DNA from: Vesta saturnalis
Taxonomy: Eukaryota; Arthropoda; Insecta; Coleoptera; Lampyridae
Assembly: GCA_036346205.1 (NCBI GenBank)
Contig: JARFJB010000408.1
Span: forward strand, 1,310,001 to 1,374,000
Direction: 5' to 3'
DNA: 64,000 nt
Of this stretch, positions 54,766-64,000 are shown piece after piece (position 1 is the first letter of the stretch; every line of letters starts with the position of its first letter). The notes beneath the pieces are model-generated. The model saw only the letters and a list, made by a program, of their open reading frames with translations. It did no database searches and was not told the origin of the DNA. The position numbers and the translations under genes were made by a program.

Positions 54766-57700
54766 ACCCTCCCATGGGTCCACCTTGTCGTGGTGGGATG
54801 GCTTAACCAAAGGGATATTGTCCGGAGGAACTAACGGACCCACTCCGTCGTTATGGTTAGCATCCCGAAACGATGTGATTCTTATTTGCTCCAGTTACTA
54901 GAAGCAAAATTCTGGGCGGGCGTCGAGGGCAGGAACACAGGGATCGGAACCGTCGTGATGTAACTCCTGTATCAGTTAGACGACTCGGCCAAGATAATGG
55001 TCAAACTCAAAGGGATATTGACTCAACTGCAACAAATATCCCGACCACTTGCTGTGCTTCTCGAAATGATGGGACCACGCATCTGGATCCTGTAAGAGAG
55101 CGGTTAAGATGGACACACGAAATGAATACGTACCTTTACCGCTCTTACCTCTTAATTACTAAATCAGAAACTGATAATAAACCTTACAGTACTGAACTTT
55201 ACAGAATGATGACGTAACGCTTCCCTGAACTCCTAGATAAATCTATCTAGAACATATTAGACCAAAGAAGACAGCTGTTTATAAAGAAGAGACTCAGTCC
55301 TAAAACAAAACAGAACATAAAACGCGAAGTGAAGATCGAATTAGGCATCTTGCGAGAAGATCCAGAAAATATATCTTTCCATGTGTCTGAAATAGCATCC
55401 GAACACGAGCAAGTTTCTGAGAAGGAAACTAAAATGGAGGAAGCCTTTTTGAAAAAATTCTACCTTTATAGTGGAATAGACCCTACTTATAGAAAGAAAT
55501 TGCCTAACTTAGTGTTTAATAAAACTACAAAAGAGTTAATTACAATATGTAGCCAGGCGATAAATAAGAAACTTAGTAATAACAACACCATTGCTGACAT
55601 AGCAGAAATAATGTATATAGGTGCCCTAACCGTAGTAGAATTGAATGACCAGAAAGTACACGGATAGGACTCAAAGGCAAAGAAAGAACAATATCCGGCC
55701 TGGGAAAGAAGAATAAAAAACAAAATAGAAGAATTGAGAGCTGAAGTTGGTATACTCACGCAAAACATAAATGGAAATAAGAGTTTTAAAGTAAAACGCA
55801 AAGCGAAGGCCATATTTGAGAAACACTCTAATGAAAATAACACCTCAATGACAGATGTGCTCGACCTTCTTAAACAGCACCTATCCATAAGAGCTAACAG
55901 ACTAAACAGGTACAATGAGAGCTATAAAAGACGTCAACAAAATTATCTATTTAATACAAGCGAGAAAAGGTTTTATAGACAAATTGGACAAAACCAACAA
56001 ATAAATAAATCTAATGAAATCCCAAACATAGATGTAATACGTACCTTTTGGGAAAATATTTGTAGTAGACGAACAAAGCACAAAGAAAATAGTAAATGGA
56101 TTAAGGAAGAAAAGAAAAGAAATGACAAAATTCAGGTAATGGACTTTCCACAAATTGGAACATGAGACATAGAACGAGCAACTAAAAAGATGTCAAACTG
56201 GAAATGCCCTGGATTAGACGGTATCCACAATTTTTGGCTTAAGACATTTACTTGTGTACATCCACATCTTGCGAAAGCGTTTAATCGCGCCATCGAACAC
56301 CACGATGAAATTCCAGCCTTCTTCACTAAGGGGGTTACATATTTGTTAGCAAAAACACAACCATTTTCTAAAAATCCTGAAATATATGGGCCAATCACAT
56401 GATGGCCAACAATCTACAAGCTTCTAACTTCTATCCTCACTCAGAAAATGTATAACCATATAGAGAAGAACAACTTACTGTCAATAGAACAAAAAGGGAG
56501 TAGAAAATCTTGACAAGGTTGCAAAGACCAGCTAATAACCGACATGATATTAACAGAAGAAGCTAAAGAAAAGAAAAAAGACATATATACGGGATATATA
56601 GATTATCAGAAAGCTTTCGATAACGTACCCCATACATGGCTACTGGAAACATTAAGTATCCAAAATCCACCCAAGCATGATACAACTTCTGTCGCATTTA
56701 ATTAATCAGTGGAAGCCGAAGTTCAGCATAGTTGATGAAAAAGGCAACCGCAGTGAAACAGATTACATAAAAATACAAAACGGTAATTACCAGGGTGATT
56801 CACTAAGTGCCCTATGGTTCTGCCTTGCACTGAATCCGCTTTCGAATATGTTAAACCAAACAAAATTTGGATACAAAGTAAACACCGGGGAGCATGGTTT
56901 CACACACTTGATTTATATGGATGACATCAAGCTAATTTCGAACTCGGAAAGAAACCTACGCAAGCTGTTGAAAATAACAGAAAAGTTTAGTGAGGATTTT
57001 AATATGAGGTTTGGATTCTCAAAATGTAAAATAAATGCATTAAAGCTAGGCAAATGGGAAAAAATCGAACCATATGAAATGTGCACACAACCAGAAAATA
57101 TGACGATAGATGAGACCTACAAATACCTTGGTCTCCTACAAAAAACAACTACGGCACACAAAGAAATGAAAACAGAAGTCACAAACAAGTTGATGAAGAG
57201 ATTAAACACTATCTTAAAGACAAAGCTAACAGGAAAAAATAAGATCCATGCTATAAACACATATGCTGCTCCCATAATCACCTGCAGGTTTGGAGTTCTA
57301 AAATAACAAACATCGAGCTAGAAGAACTAAACAGGAAATTACGAGTAGCATTCACAAAACAGCGTGACCATTATTGATTTCATCAATACACATCACACAC
57401 AAATCCATAAGTTACGCATCTACTTTGTAACGAGATCTGAAACATCCACGATATATAAAGAACTAAATCAGATAGACCATAAATACACTCCGCTGCACTT
57501 AAGAAACAATAATCTTAATCTATTACAACAACTTGTTACAAACGAACAAAAAATTAATGACTGGAAAGGAAAACCAAGACTTGGGGTATACGTAGCAAAC
57601 GTGTCGAAGGATGAAGTGGATTGATTATACGGCGAGTCAGGCATGGTTGACTAATGGTGGCGTATTTTCTGAGACTGAAGGATTTGTATTGGCAATCCAA

Positions 57701-58635
57701 GACAATAATTGCTACTCGAAGTTACCAAAAACACATTATCATGAACCAGAACGTTGTTGATAAATACAGGATATGTGGTAAACCAGGTGAGACGATAGAA
57801 CATATAACAAGCAGCTGCGAACCACTTGCAGCAACCTCATATACAGCAAGACATGACAATGTCGGAAAAATAATACACGAACACCTACAAAGAGCCATAG
57901 ACAACACGAAAACATACGCACCATACTACAAGTACATTCCAGCTAACGTCATCGAAACCGATAAGTATAAGCTGTACTGGAATAGACTAATCCTAACTGA
58001 CCACTATGTTCGCCACAACAAGCCAGACATTTTATATTTTGACAAAATCCAATAAAAAGTTAAGATCATAGATATAGCAATACCACACGTTTCAAATGTT
58101 ACCAACACCCGAAAAGAAAAATCACAAAATATATGGAGCTGGGACAGGAATTAAAACAGCTATGGGACATAGAACAAGTAGAAATAGTACCAATAATTAT
58201 AGGAACTTTAGGTGAAAAACCAAAGCAACTCCGGGAAGATCTAGACGGTCTACAAATGCCTAAAAATACCTATGCTCTAATGCAAAAATGTGTGTTATTG
58301 GACATATGTAGAATTGTAAGAAGCGTTATGGATACTTGACCAAAGAAGCCTACTGTGTACACAAAGCTTATTAGAGCCATTCAAGGAAACTAAAACATTT
58401 CAGTATTTAACCAAAATTATCAGTCAACAACAGACACAGTAACACACTCATCTGAAGTCGGGCATAATACTACTTGTCCTTTTTAGACTTTATAAAACAT
58501 CTAAAAAGAAAATCTGTTATAAATATATTCAACTAGTTTATTTACTGTTGATTTACAGTAACTTTCAATACTGTATATACTTACCTCATAGAGGTCGTTC
58601 TACAGATTATGTACTACCATCTAATGTGAAATTAA
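54766..58635 (+). pseudogene. R4/Dong-type LINE copy 3, full length, few lesions
   Basis: 5' region starts CCCTCCCATGGGTCC. One long frame follows: N-terminal part, THEMNTYLYRSYLLITKSET; then NILDQRRQLFIKKRLS and a long charged linker; FWENICSRR; CPGLDGIHNFWLKTF (RT motif region); IYTGYIDYQKAFDNVPHTWL (motif A); IQNGNYQGDSLSALWFCLAL (motif B); HLIYMDDIKL (motif C, YMDD); FSKCKINALKLGKW; then thumb. C-terminal zinc-knuckle RICGKPGETIEHITSSCEPL (the usual first Cys is Tyr), and the restriction-like endonuclease RHNKPDILYF ... IIDIAIPHVSNV ... KYMELGQELKQLWDIE. Lesions: about five to seven stops and two frameshifts (near 56680 and 57300). It would have been a single-ORF element of about 3.9 kb integrating by target-primed reverse transcription. 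(TAA)n lies on both sides. Confidence 0.9.
54776..54841 (+). promoter_or_regulatory. Structured 5' end of R4-type copy 3
   Basis: GGGTCC (54776-54781) is complementary to GGACCC (54836-54841), and CCACC (54780-54784) to GGTGG (54792-54796). R2-group LINEs often have an HDV-like self-cleaving ribozyme at this point. The pairings overlap and I cannot complete the double pseudoknot by eye. Confidence 0.3.
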
Positions 58636-58659
58636 AATAATAATAATAATAATAATAAT
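58636..58659 (+). repeat. (TAA)n tract after R4-type copy 3
   Basis: AAT units directly at the 3' end of the element. Confidence 0.95.
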
Positions 58660-58869
58660 CAAAATGATAATTTCATTTTCATTTATTTGTTTCTCATACA
58701 TACATTAGTTTTTCGGTCTTACTAAGTCGTAGACTTATCAGTAGGTGCCGAATTTATATTCTGTTTATATTCAAAGGTAATGACGCTAAAGTTTGTTAGT
58801 GCAGTCATTAAGTTCAATTAAATATACCTAACTTAACTAATAATACATTTAAATGTTTGAATTCAAACG

Positions 58870-60480
58870 TTATTTGATTATACAATTTTGGAATCTTACA
58901 TTTGAGGATACGATCACCTTGCTTATTATAAATTTTCGGTACAGTGTATTTAATATGCCTTGTTTTGTAATTATGTTCTGATGTGATCTTAAATTCGTCT
59001 TTATCATAAGATTCATGAAATTATCTAGTTTATAGTAACGTAAAGGAGTTAATGTATAGATTTTTTCTAAAATTTTATTTTTATCCAAGTTTTTATATGC
59101 CATTTTTAACACTTTGTTCTGCAATTTGTTCACTTTTGTCTGTATACACATTTTCAACATAACCTCAGTTTTGTACCCCATATCTTAGAATATATTCGAA
59201 TAACGCTTTATACACTATAATCATTATGTTATGGACGTTTATATGAACTTTTTGTCTTACTTTTTGAAAGCTCTATCGACTATTAAAGTTCTGCTACAAA
59301 AAACTGCACATCCAGGGAGGAAAAACTTATGATTTTATCGATTCGCGCCTCACTGAAATAAAATTTGTCGCAGGTTTCAGTTTTTTTAAAAGACAATTAT
59401 AACGTATGCATTTTAGCAATGTCTTCTGCAATTTTATGATATGACGATTGATCGTTAGGTAACGTTTTTATTCGAACTTGCAATTTATTAGTTATTTGGT
59501 CCACTGCAAAAAACGAAAGCTGGAGGGAAAACGAGTCCGAATCCTAAGCAAACTTTTGAGGTTTATTTTCGGAATGGAAGTACGCGGGATGTATTTAATG
59601 TCCCAAGCACACAATACAACATTATTTTTCAATATAATCCCCTTGAACGTGAAGACACTTATTCCACCTTAACTACTACGCAACTACAGTAGTTGATAGT
59701 AGATAAGCAAGCACAGCTACTTAACTAAATTTTGGTAGATCTAGCTATCATCATGTACGCAGTTCTGAATATAATAGTGTCGGTCCTAGCATTATTTATA
59801 AACAAGCTTTTACCATGTGTCCATTTAAGCATGTTAATTACATCACGCTGTATTACCTCTTCAAACGTTTTTATATCACTATGGCCGTAAAAAAGTACGG
59901 CATCATCCACGTACATTTACAACACACTATTTTTAATCACAGTAAATAAATTAGGAAAAGCACTGGTCCCAGCTAACTTCCTTGACGTACATCAAAGGGA
60001 CATGACTTTAGTTCACTGTATTCATTATTAATTTTTACTTTGAAAAACCTATTCTCCAGGTAACTATTGAATCATTGTAGTTGTTTTCCAATAATACCAA
60101 ATTTAGGGCTCTTATTAATATGTTGTGGTCAATTGTATCGAATGCTTTCGTAAAATCAATAAATGTTATTATATATTTTGTTTTATCTAGATTATTATTG
60201 GTGTAGTCATTAAAATTAATGAGCAATTGCTCCGTAATTTTCCCATGCTGAAATCCATATTGGTGCAATTTATTATTTTATTCTCTTCCAAGTATTTGTT
60301 TGTGATGAACCACATATGTTTCGATCACTTTTTCAATAAGTGGTAGGATGCATATCGGTCTATAATTGTTTATATTTAGTGGATCACCTTTTATAAGTAT
60401 TGGTCTTGTCACGGAGATTCTTCCGGGAAATTCCGTTTTTTAACGACAAATATAAGATTTTTGAAATTATTGGTCCAAGA
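58870..60480 (-). pseudogene. LINE reverse transcriptase relic
   Basis: Minus strand. Upstream: FPGRISVTRPILIKGDPLNI, NNYRPICILPLIEKVIE (about 60310-60430); HQYGFQHGKITEQLLINFND; YIITFIDFTKAFDTIDHNIL (motif A, about 60120-60180); MYVDDAVLFYGHSDIKTFEE (motif C, YVDD, about 59860-59916); C-terminal LQNKVLKMAYKNLDKNKILE and LTPLRYYKLDNFMNLMIKTN. The wording fits CR1/L2/jockey-like LINEs; clade not fixed. Motif B and parts in between are degraded. The endonuclease is not seen. Confidence 0.83.
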
Positions 60481-60489
60481 CCGTTGGAT

Positions 60490-62285
60490 TGTAATTTATT
60501 TCAATAGGCCTTGTATTGCTATGGCTTGGTGTTTTATTAATTTTGTTAATCGTAACAAGGCAGTGTTGCCTAATACTTTAATTACCCATAGGTAGTTGCT
60601 TGTACTACTTTAAAATTATCGTAGTAATATTTTACGTGCTTAATTAATCCATTATGTATAAAACGTATCTTAAAAAATTAATTAGAGCTTAGTAAAGCTA
60701 AATACGGAATTTTAATAAGTTCAATAAAAATATTAACGTCTGCTGCGATTGAACTCGTTCTCTGGGCGATACGTTTGGCACTAATGTTATATTGGATAGT
60801 CAAAACATGCTGTTTTGTGGTTAAAAATATTGCAATTTTCGTAAATTCGTATGATAAGTATATTTTATAGGTACATTCAAACATGTATTAGAACGGCACC
60901 CTACTGTACATAAAAATTTACACTATAATGGAATAACTTATATATTAAAAGTAAGGTTATGCTATGGTAATTAAAACTAGTTGAAATCTAAATTTTTTTG
61001 AATTATTTTTACCAGCATTGATGTTTATTATTACAGGTAAACAGACGCTGTTGTATGAATTAACTTATTGTTTTCAAATGCCAATTAGATTCTTTATCGC
61101 TAACCAAATGTCCCCATTCCAGAACTTAAAATCGTAGCATAATTTAAGGAGTTAGTTACAAATAATATAACACTCAAATGAGTTTATAATAACAGTATGT
61201 ATAATTTTATTGTAAATAGAATAGATAGTTTTACTTAACATAATCTGTTTTTCTTGAAGTTCGGCATTTAGCGTTCCGACAGTAACATGTTTCTCTATAA
61301 AGACAATAAATGTATTTATAGGTAATTAAATTACTCTGAGCATACATATCATACAAAGTATTTCAAATGCTCATCTTTACACCACCCGGTAAATCAACTG
61401 ATTTTGCTTTTTTGCGAGGCCGTATCTTCTCAGGACTACGCAAAATGGGTTTAATTGCACTGCGTGCTTTAATCCTTGTCAATATGCTTCAAAGCATCTG
61501 CTACTCGCTAAAACAATAACAATGTAATTCGTTGTGTGAAATTATTTATATATACTGTACCTCTTGCACTGCATTTAAGTTGATTAGGGGTCCTTTTGAT
61601 AATATGATAATTTGAACAAAATAACTATAAAGAACGAGTAAATAAAAGGGCAAAACAACAACGAATAGAAGTAATACGAGACGGCGTAAACCAAAAGAAA
61701 ACGATGAGGTTATAAATAATGAATAAATTTGACAGATTGACGTCAAATCAGTATCCGTGCAATATTAAGTTGAAGCGTTGATTGTAGTCAGCTGTTGGAC
61801 ATACGGACATACTCACCTCTCTTATTTTCATTGACGATCACCTACACGCATGTCTACTTAAAACACATGCAAACTGTATTGCCATCTTTATCATAAACAT
61901 GTATTAAGCTTTAATGATTGTTTAAAGGAATGTCGTGCATTCATTCGGAAACCTATGACGTGAACGCCAACTCTCGTGGATACAATAATACTATAGTCTG
62001 TCCAAACCTCCAAATTCAGTACGGATTCTTATAGAATAACTCTATCTTTTACTATCTTTACTCATTTCTAAATAACGGCATCCTTGTCCTTCATAGCGAT
62101 GTTGTCAAACGTAAAATGTAATTTAATAACCAATCAATATCAATTCCGTATACTGTCAAATTTATTGATTGCTTCTTCTACGATATTTATCGAATTAAGC
62201 TAACTCCATTTATTTAAAATCGTTCTTTTCAGAACGCCTACGTCTCATTATGGTGTCTTATAAGGTTTATAAGTTTATTAATATG
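60490..62285. other. No gene recognised
   Basis: AT-rich. A lysine- and arginine-rich minus-strand frame of about 36 codons ends at 61363 (SPEKIRPRKKAKSVDLPGG) but has no support from neighbours or homology that I know. Confidence 0.4.
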
Positions 62286-62292
62286 TAGAATT

Positions 62293-63230
62293 TTGTATCG
62301 TATGGAGATGAAAGCTGAATGTGGTCTTGCAAACATACAAAGTGGAAAACACTTCAGTCGTAAGGAGGAATGCCTCATTATGATTGTACTTAATTATTTC
62401 TTGGCCACAATGAACTTTAGTGCAACTGTTAGAGAAGCCAGAAAAGTTTCATGTTGCACAGAGCGTAGTATCTATACTATTAAAAATGAAGAACAAACTG
62501 GAGCAGTATATAGTCCGAAAAAATGCGTGAAACGAAAAGGTGCACAACTCAATGATCGTCTTCATGTATATGACCAGAATATGCAATCAATTATTCGACG
62601 TGCACAACTTTTTCATTGAAAGCACTCCTTCAACGACGAATAGTATCCTTCCATTAATCGTGATGATGATCTACCAAATTTTAAACGCAGTACACTATTC
62701 AACCTCTTGAAAGATATGGGTTTTGAGTTTCAAAAATGCGACGCAAGAGTATCCTTGTTGAACGTGATGACATTATAAGATGGGGGCATAAATGAATCAG
62801 AAAGTTTCGAGAAGAAGGTATTTAGTCTTTTTATTCAATCTCTAATTATATGTTTATGAAATAATGTCTTTCCTCTGTAAAAAGAACACAGCCGATGTGC
62901 ACAATGAAATGGATGCAGACACTAGAAGTGGTTTATCAATCAACTCATTCCAAATATACCACCAAATTCAATTATCGTTATTAACAATGCTTCTTATCAC
63001 AGCAGGAAGGTAGAGAAGATTGCAACAATGGCGTAGCGAAAAGAACAAATTGTTGGTTGGCTTAGTAAGAAAGAAATTCCCATTGAAAATAACATTTTGA
63101 AGCGAGACCTATTGGCTACAGTAGTATAAGATGTGGGTAGCTGATAACCTTCAAGATGATATTGCATAGTTTATAATCAACGTTACAGAATCATCATCCG
63201 AAGACCTAGAAATCGATTCGAGCGATTAAA
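62293..63230 (+). pseudogene. IS630-type (DDE_3) transposase relic
   Basis: The first frame is open to 62619: RKEECLIMIVLNYFLATMNF, then ATVREARKVSCCTERSIYTI and KNEEQTGAVYSPKK (HTH with a spacer), DQNMQSIIRRAQ. Shifted frames continue with LPNFKRSTLFNLLKDMGFEF, QKCDARVSLLERDDIIRW, a deletion where the first catalytic Asp (YLDETWVN in relatives) should be, NEMDADTRSG, SIIVINNASYHSRKVEKIAT-like text near 62960-63030 (second Asp changed to Asn), WLSKKEIPIENNILKRDLLA, then the C-terminal NVTESSSEDLEIDSSD-stop. This is the insect DDE_3 group related to Tc1/mariner. Third catalytic block absent. Dead copy. Confidence 0.72.
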
Positions 63231-63262
63231 CTATACTGAAAAACAAAAAATTTACTAAAATA

Positions 63263-63333
63263 CGAGGTGTGGCTATTAAATCAAAATAAAATGTTATACA
63301 GCGTCAGTCTCGTTATTTAATAGCCACGCTTCC
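63263..63333. mobile_element. 71-bp mini-MITE with TA duplication
   Basis: Ends GAGGTGTGGCTATTAAAT and, reverse-complemented, GGAAGCGTGGCTATTAAAT, with TA on both sides (63261-63262, 63334-63335). The GTGGCTATTAAAT terminus is of Tc1/mariner type. It lies directly after the IS630-type relic and may be a remnant of its 3' end. Confidence 0.75.
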
Positions 63334-63339
63334 TATATT

Positions 63340-64000
63340 ACAGTACAATGGAAATAAATGATGCAGCTATAATCAAACTTTAACAAAATTCACAATGTAC
63401 AAGGTAATCTCACCCATCATATATTGCCATGTAACGTACCCCTACATCACATACGCCAACTTCGCTTTTCTAAAAAATACAGTTCAAAGATTAGATTTGT
63501 ATACATCAAGGGTAGTCTTTTTCGGTATATTCATAAGTGCATTGCAGATTTATCTAAATTTGTATTGCATTGCAAATATTTTTATTAATTAATAATATAA
63601 TAATTATTAATTAATTAATTGAGGTTAGAAATTTTGTCTCTCGTACCGTAGATATAGTGTTATTATAACCGTGATACGGTTTTATAGGTGCAGTAATCTA
63701 TTGGCATGTGTTTGGTAATCCTGCACTGTTTTTCATTACCCCATACTGAATTTAGAGGTTTGGACGCGCTATAGTTATAATAACTCTTACAATTGATTTA
63801 CGTCAGTATCTACTTCCAGTTGCCAATTTTTATTGTTAATTTGTTTCTTTAGTTCATTTCCGTTAAAATTTCTCACTGTTCAGGTACAATATACCTGATT
63901 TGCTTTACTTATATCGAAGGATGCACATATAGGATAATGGACTGAGAGTTTATGGTGTATTACCGTAAAATACACATTCTTGTTCTGTATACGAATGTAA
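63340..64000. other. No gene recognised
   Basis: AT-rich; a run of TTAATTAAT units around 63580-63620. The frame 63395-63592 has no motif. Confidence 0.5.

Noticed and set aside
58700..58760. Minus-strand CTGATAAGTC...GACCGAAAA resembling a hammerhead core
   Set aside because: CTGATAA is not the conserved CTGATGA core and helix III is absent.
61363..61480. Minus-strand Lys/Arg-rich frame (SPEKIRPRKKAKSVDLPGG)
   Set aside because: Only about 36 codons, upstream stop, no homologue that I can name; could be a decayed transposase HTH.
1..64000. CRISPR arrays, bacterial operons, rRNA genes, retroviral genes
   Set aside because: Looked for and not seen; repeats present are eukaryotic minisatellites, microsatellites and transposon ends.

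Overview
The window looks like a gene-poor, AT-rich piece of an insect (arthropod) nuclear genome. Evidence: one spliced cuticle-protein gene of the Rebers-Riddiford RR-1 type with short introns, long (TA)n and (CA/GT)n microsatellites, and many decayed mobile elements of families common in insects (Tc1/mariner, hAT, pogo-like, Crypton, R4/Dong-type and other LINEs, Penelope-like, SINE-like). There is nothing bacterial or viral about the layout. The order of insect cannot be fixed from the sequence alone.

Layout: 403-1174 (minus) is the only gene that looks intact, a 218-residue cuticular protein in three exons with a TATA box and poly(A) signal. 2.5-5.3 kb holds a decayed BED-finger hAT transposase and a truncated mariner-like transposase. 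6.0-6.9 kb is a foldback MITE that keeps the C-terminus of its parent transposase. 7.2-15.4 kb holds two divergent loci in largely mirrored order, each combining a 15-bp minisatellite that reads as pentapeptide-like repeats, microsatellites and pieces of one mariner family; a separate 1.87-kb mariner lies between them. 17.7 kb has a canonical tRNA-like cloverleaf inside a dispersed repeat whose second copy at 53.1 kb carries a 14-bp target-site duplication. 21.8-29.3 kb is a nested block: a mariner-like terminal inverted-repeat pair encloses a pogo-like element, which encloses a Crypton-type tyrosine recombinase, plus two further mariner fossils. 31.2-32.7 kb is minisatellite DNA. 35.5-38.1 kb is a well-defined mariner-like element with terminal inverted repeats of more than 600 bp and a transposase frame with one stop. 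38.1-41.3 kb has a tRNA-related SINE-like piece, another mariner and a Penelope-like element (RT plus GIY-YIG). 42.8-46.9 kb is a roughly 670-bp tandem repeat split by a LINE. 49.0-58.7 kb is a head-to-tail series of three R4/Dong-type LINEs separated by (TAA)n tracts. 58.9-60.5 kb is another LINE, and 62.3-63.3 kb an IS630-type transposase relic and a tiny MITE.

The genes do not form a pathway. The biology here is transposon nesting and target choice. Most transposon reading frames carry stops or frameshifts and are called pseudogenes. Functional calls rest on motif recognition by eye; coordinates of decayed elements are approximate to tens of bases unless terminal repeats define them.
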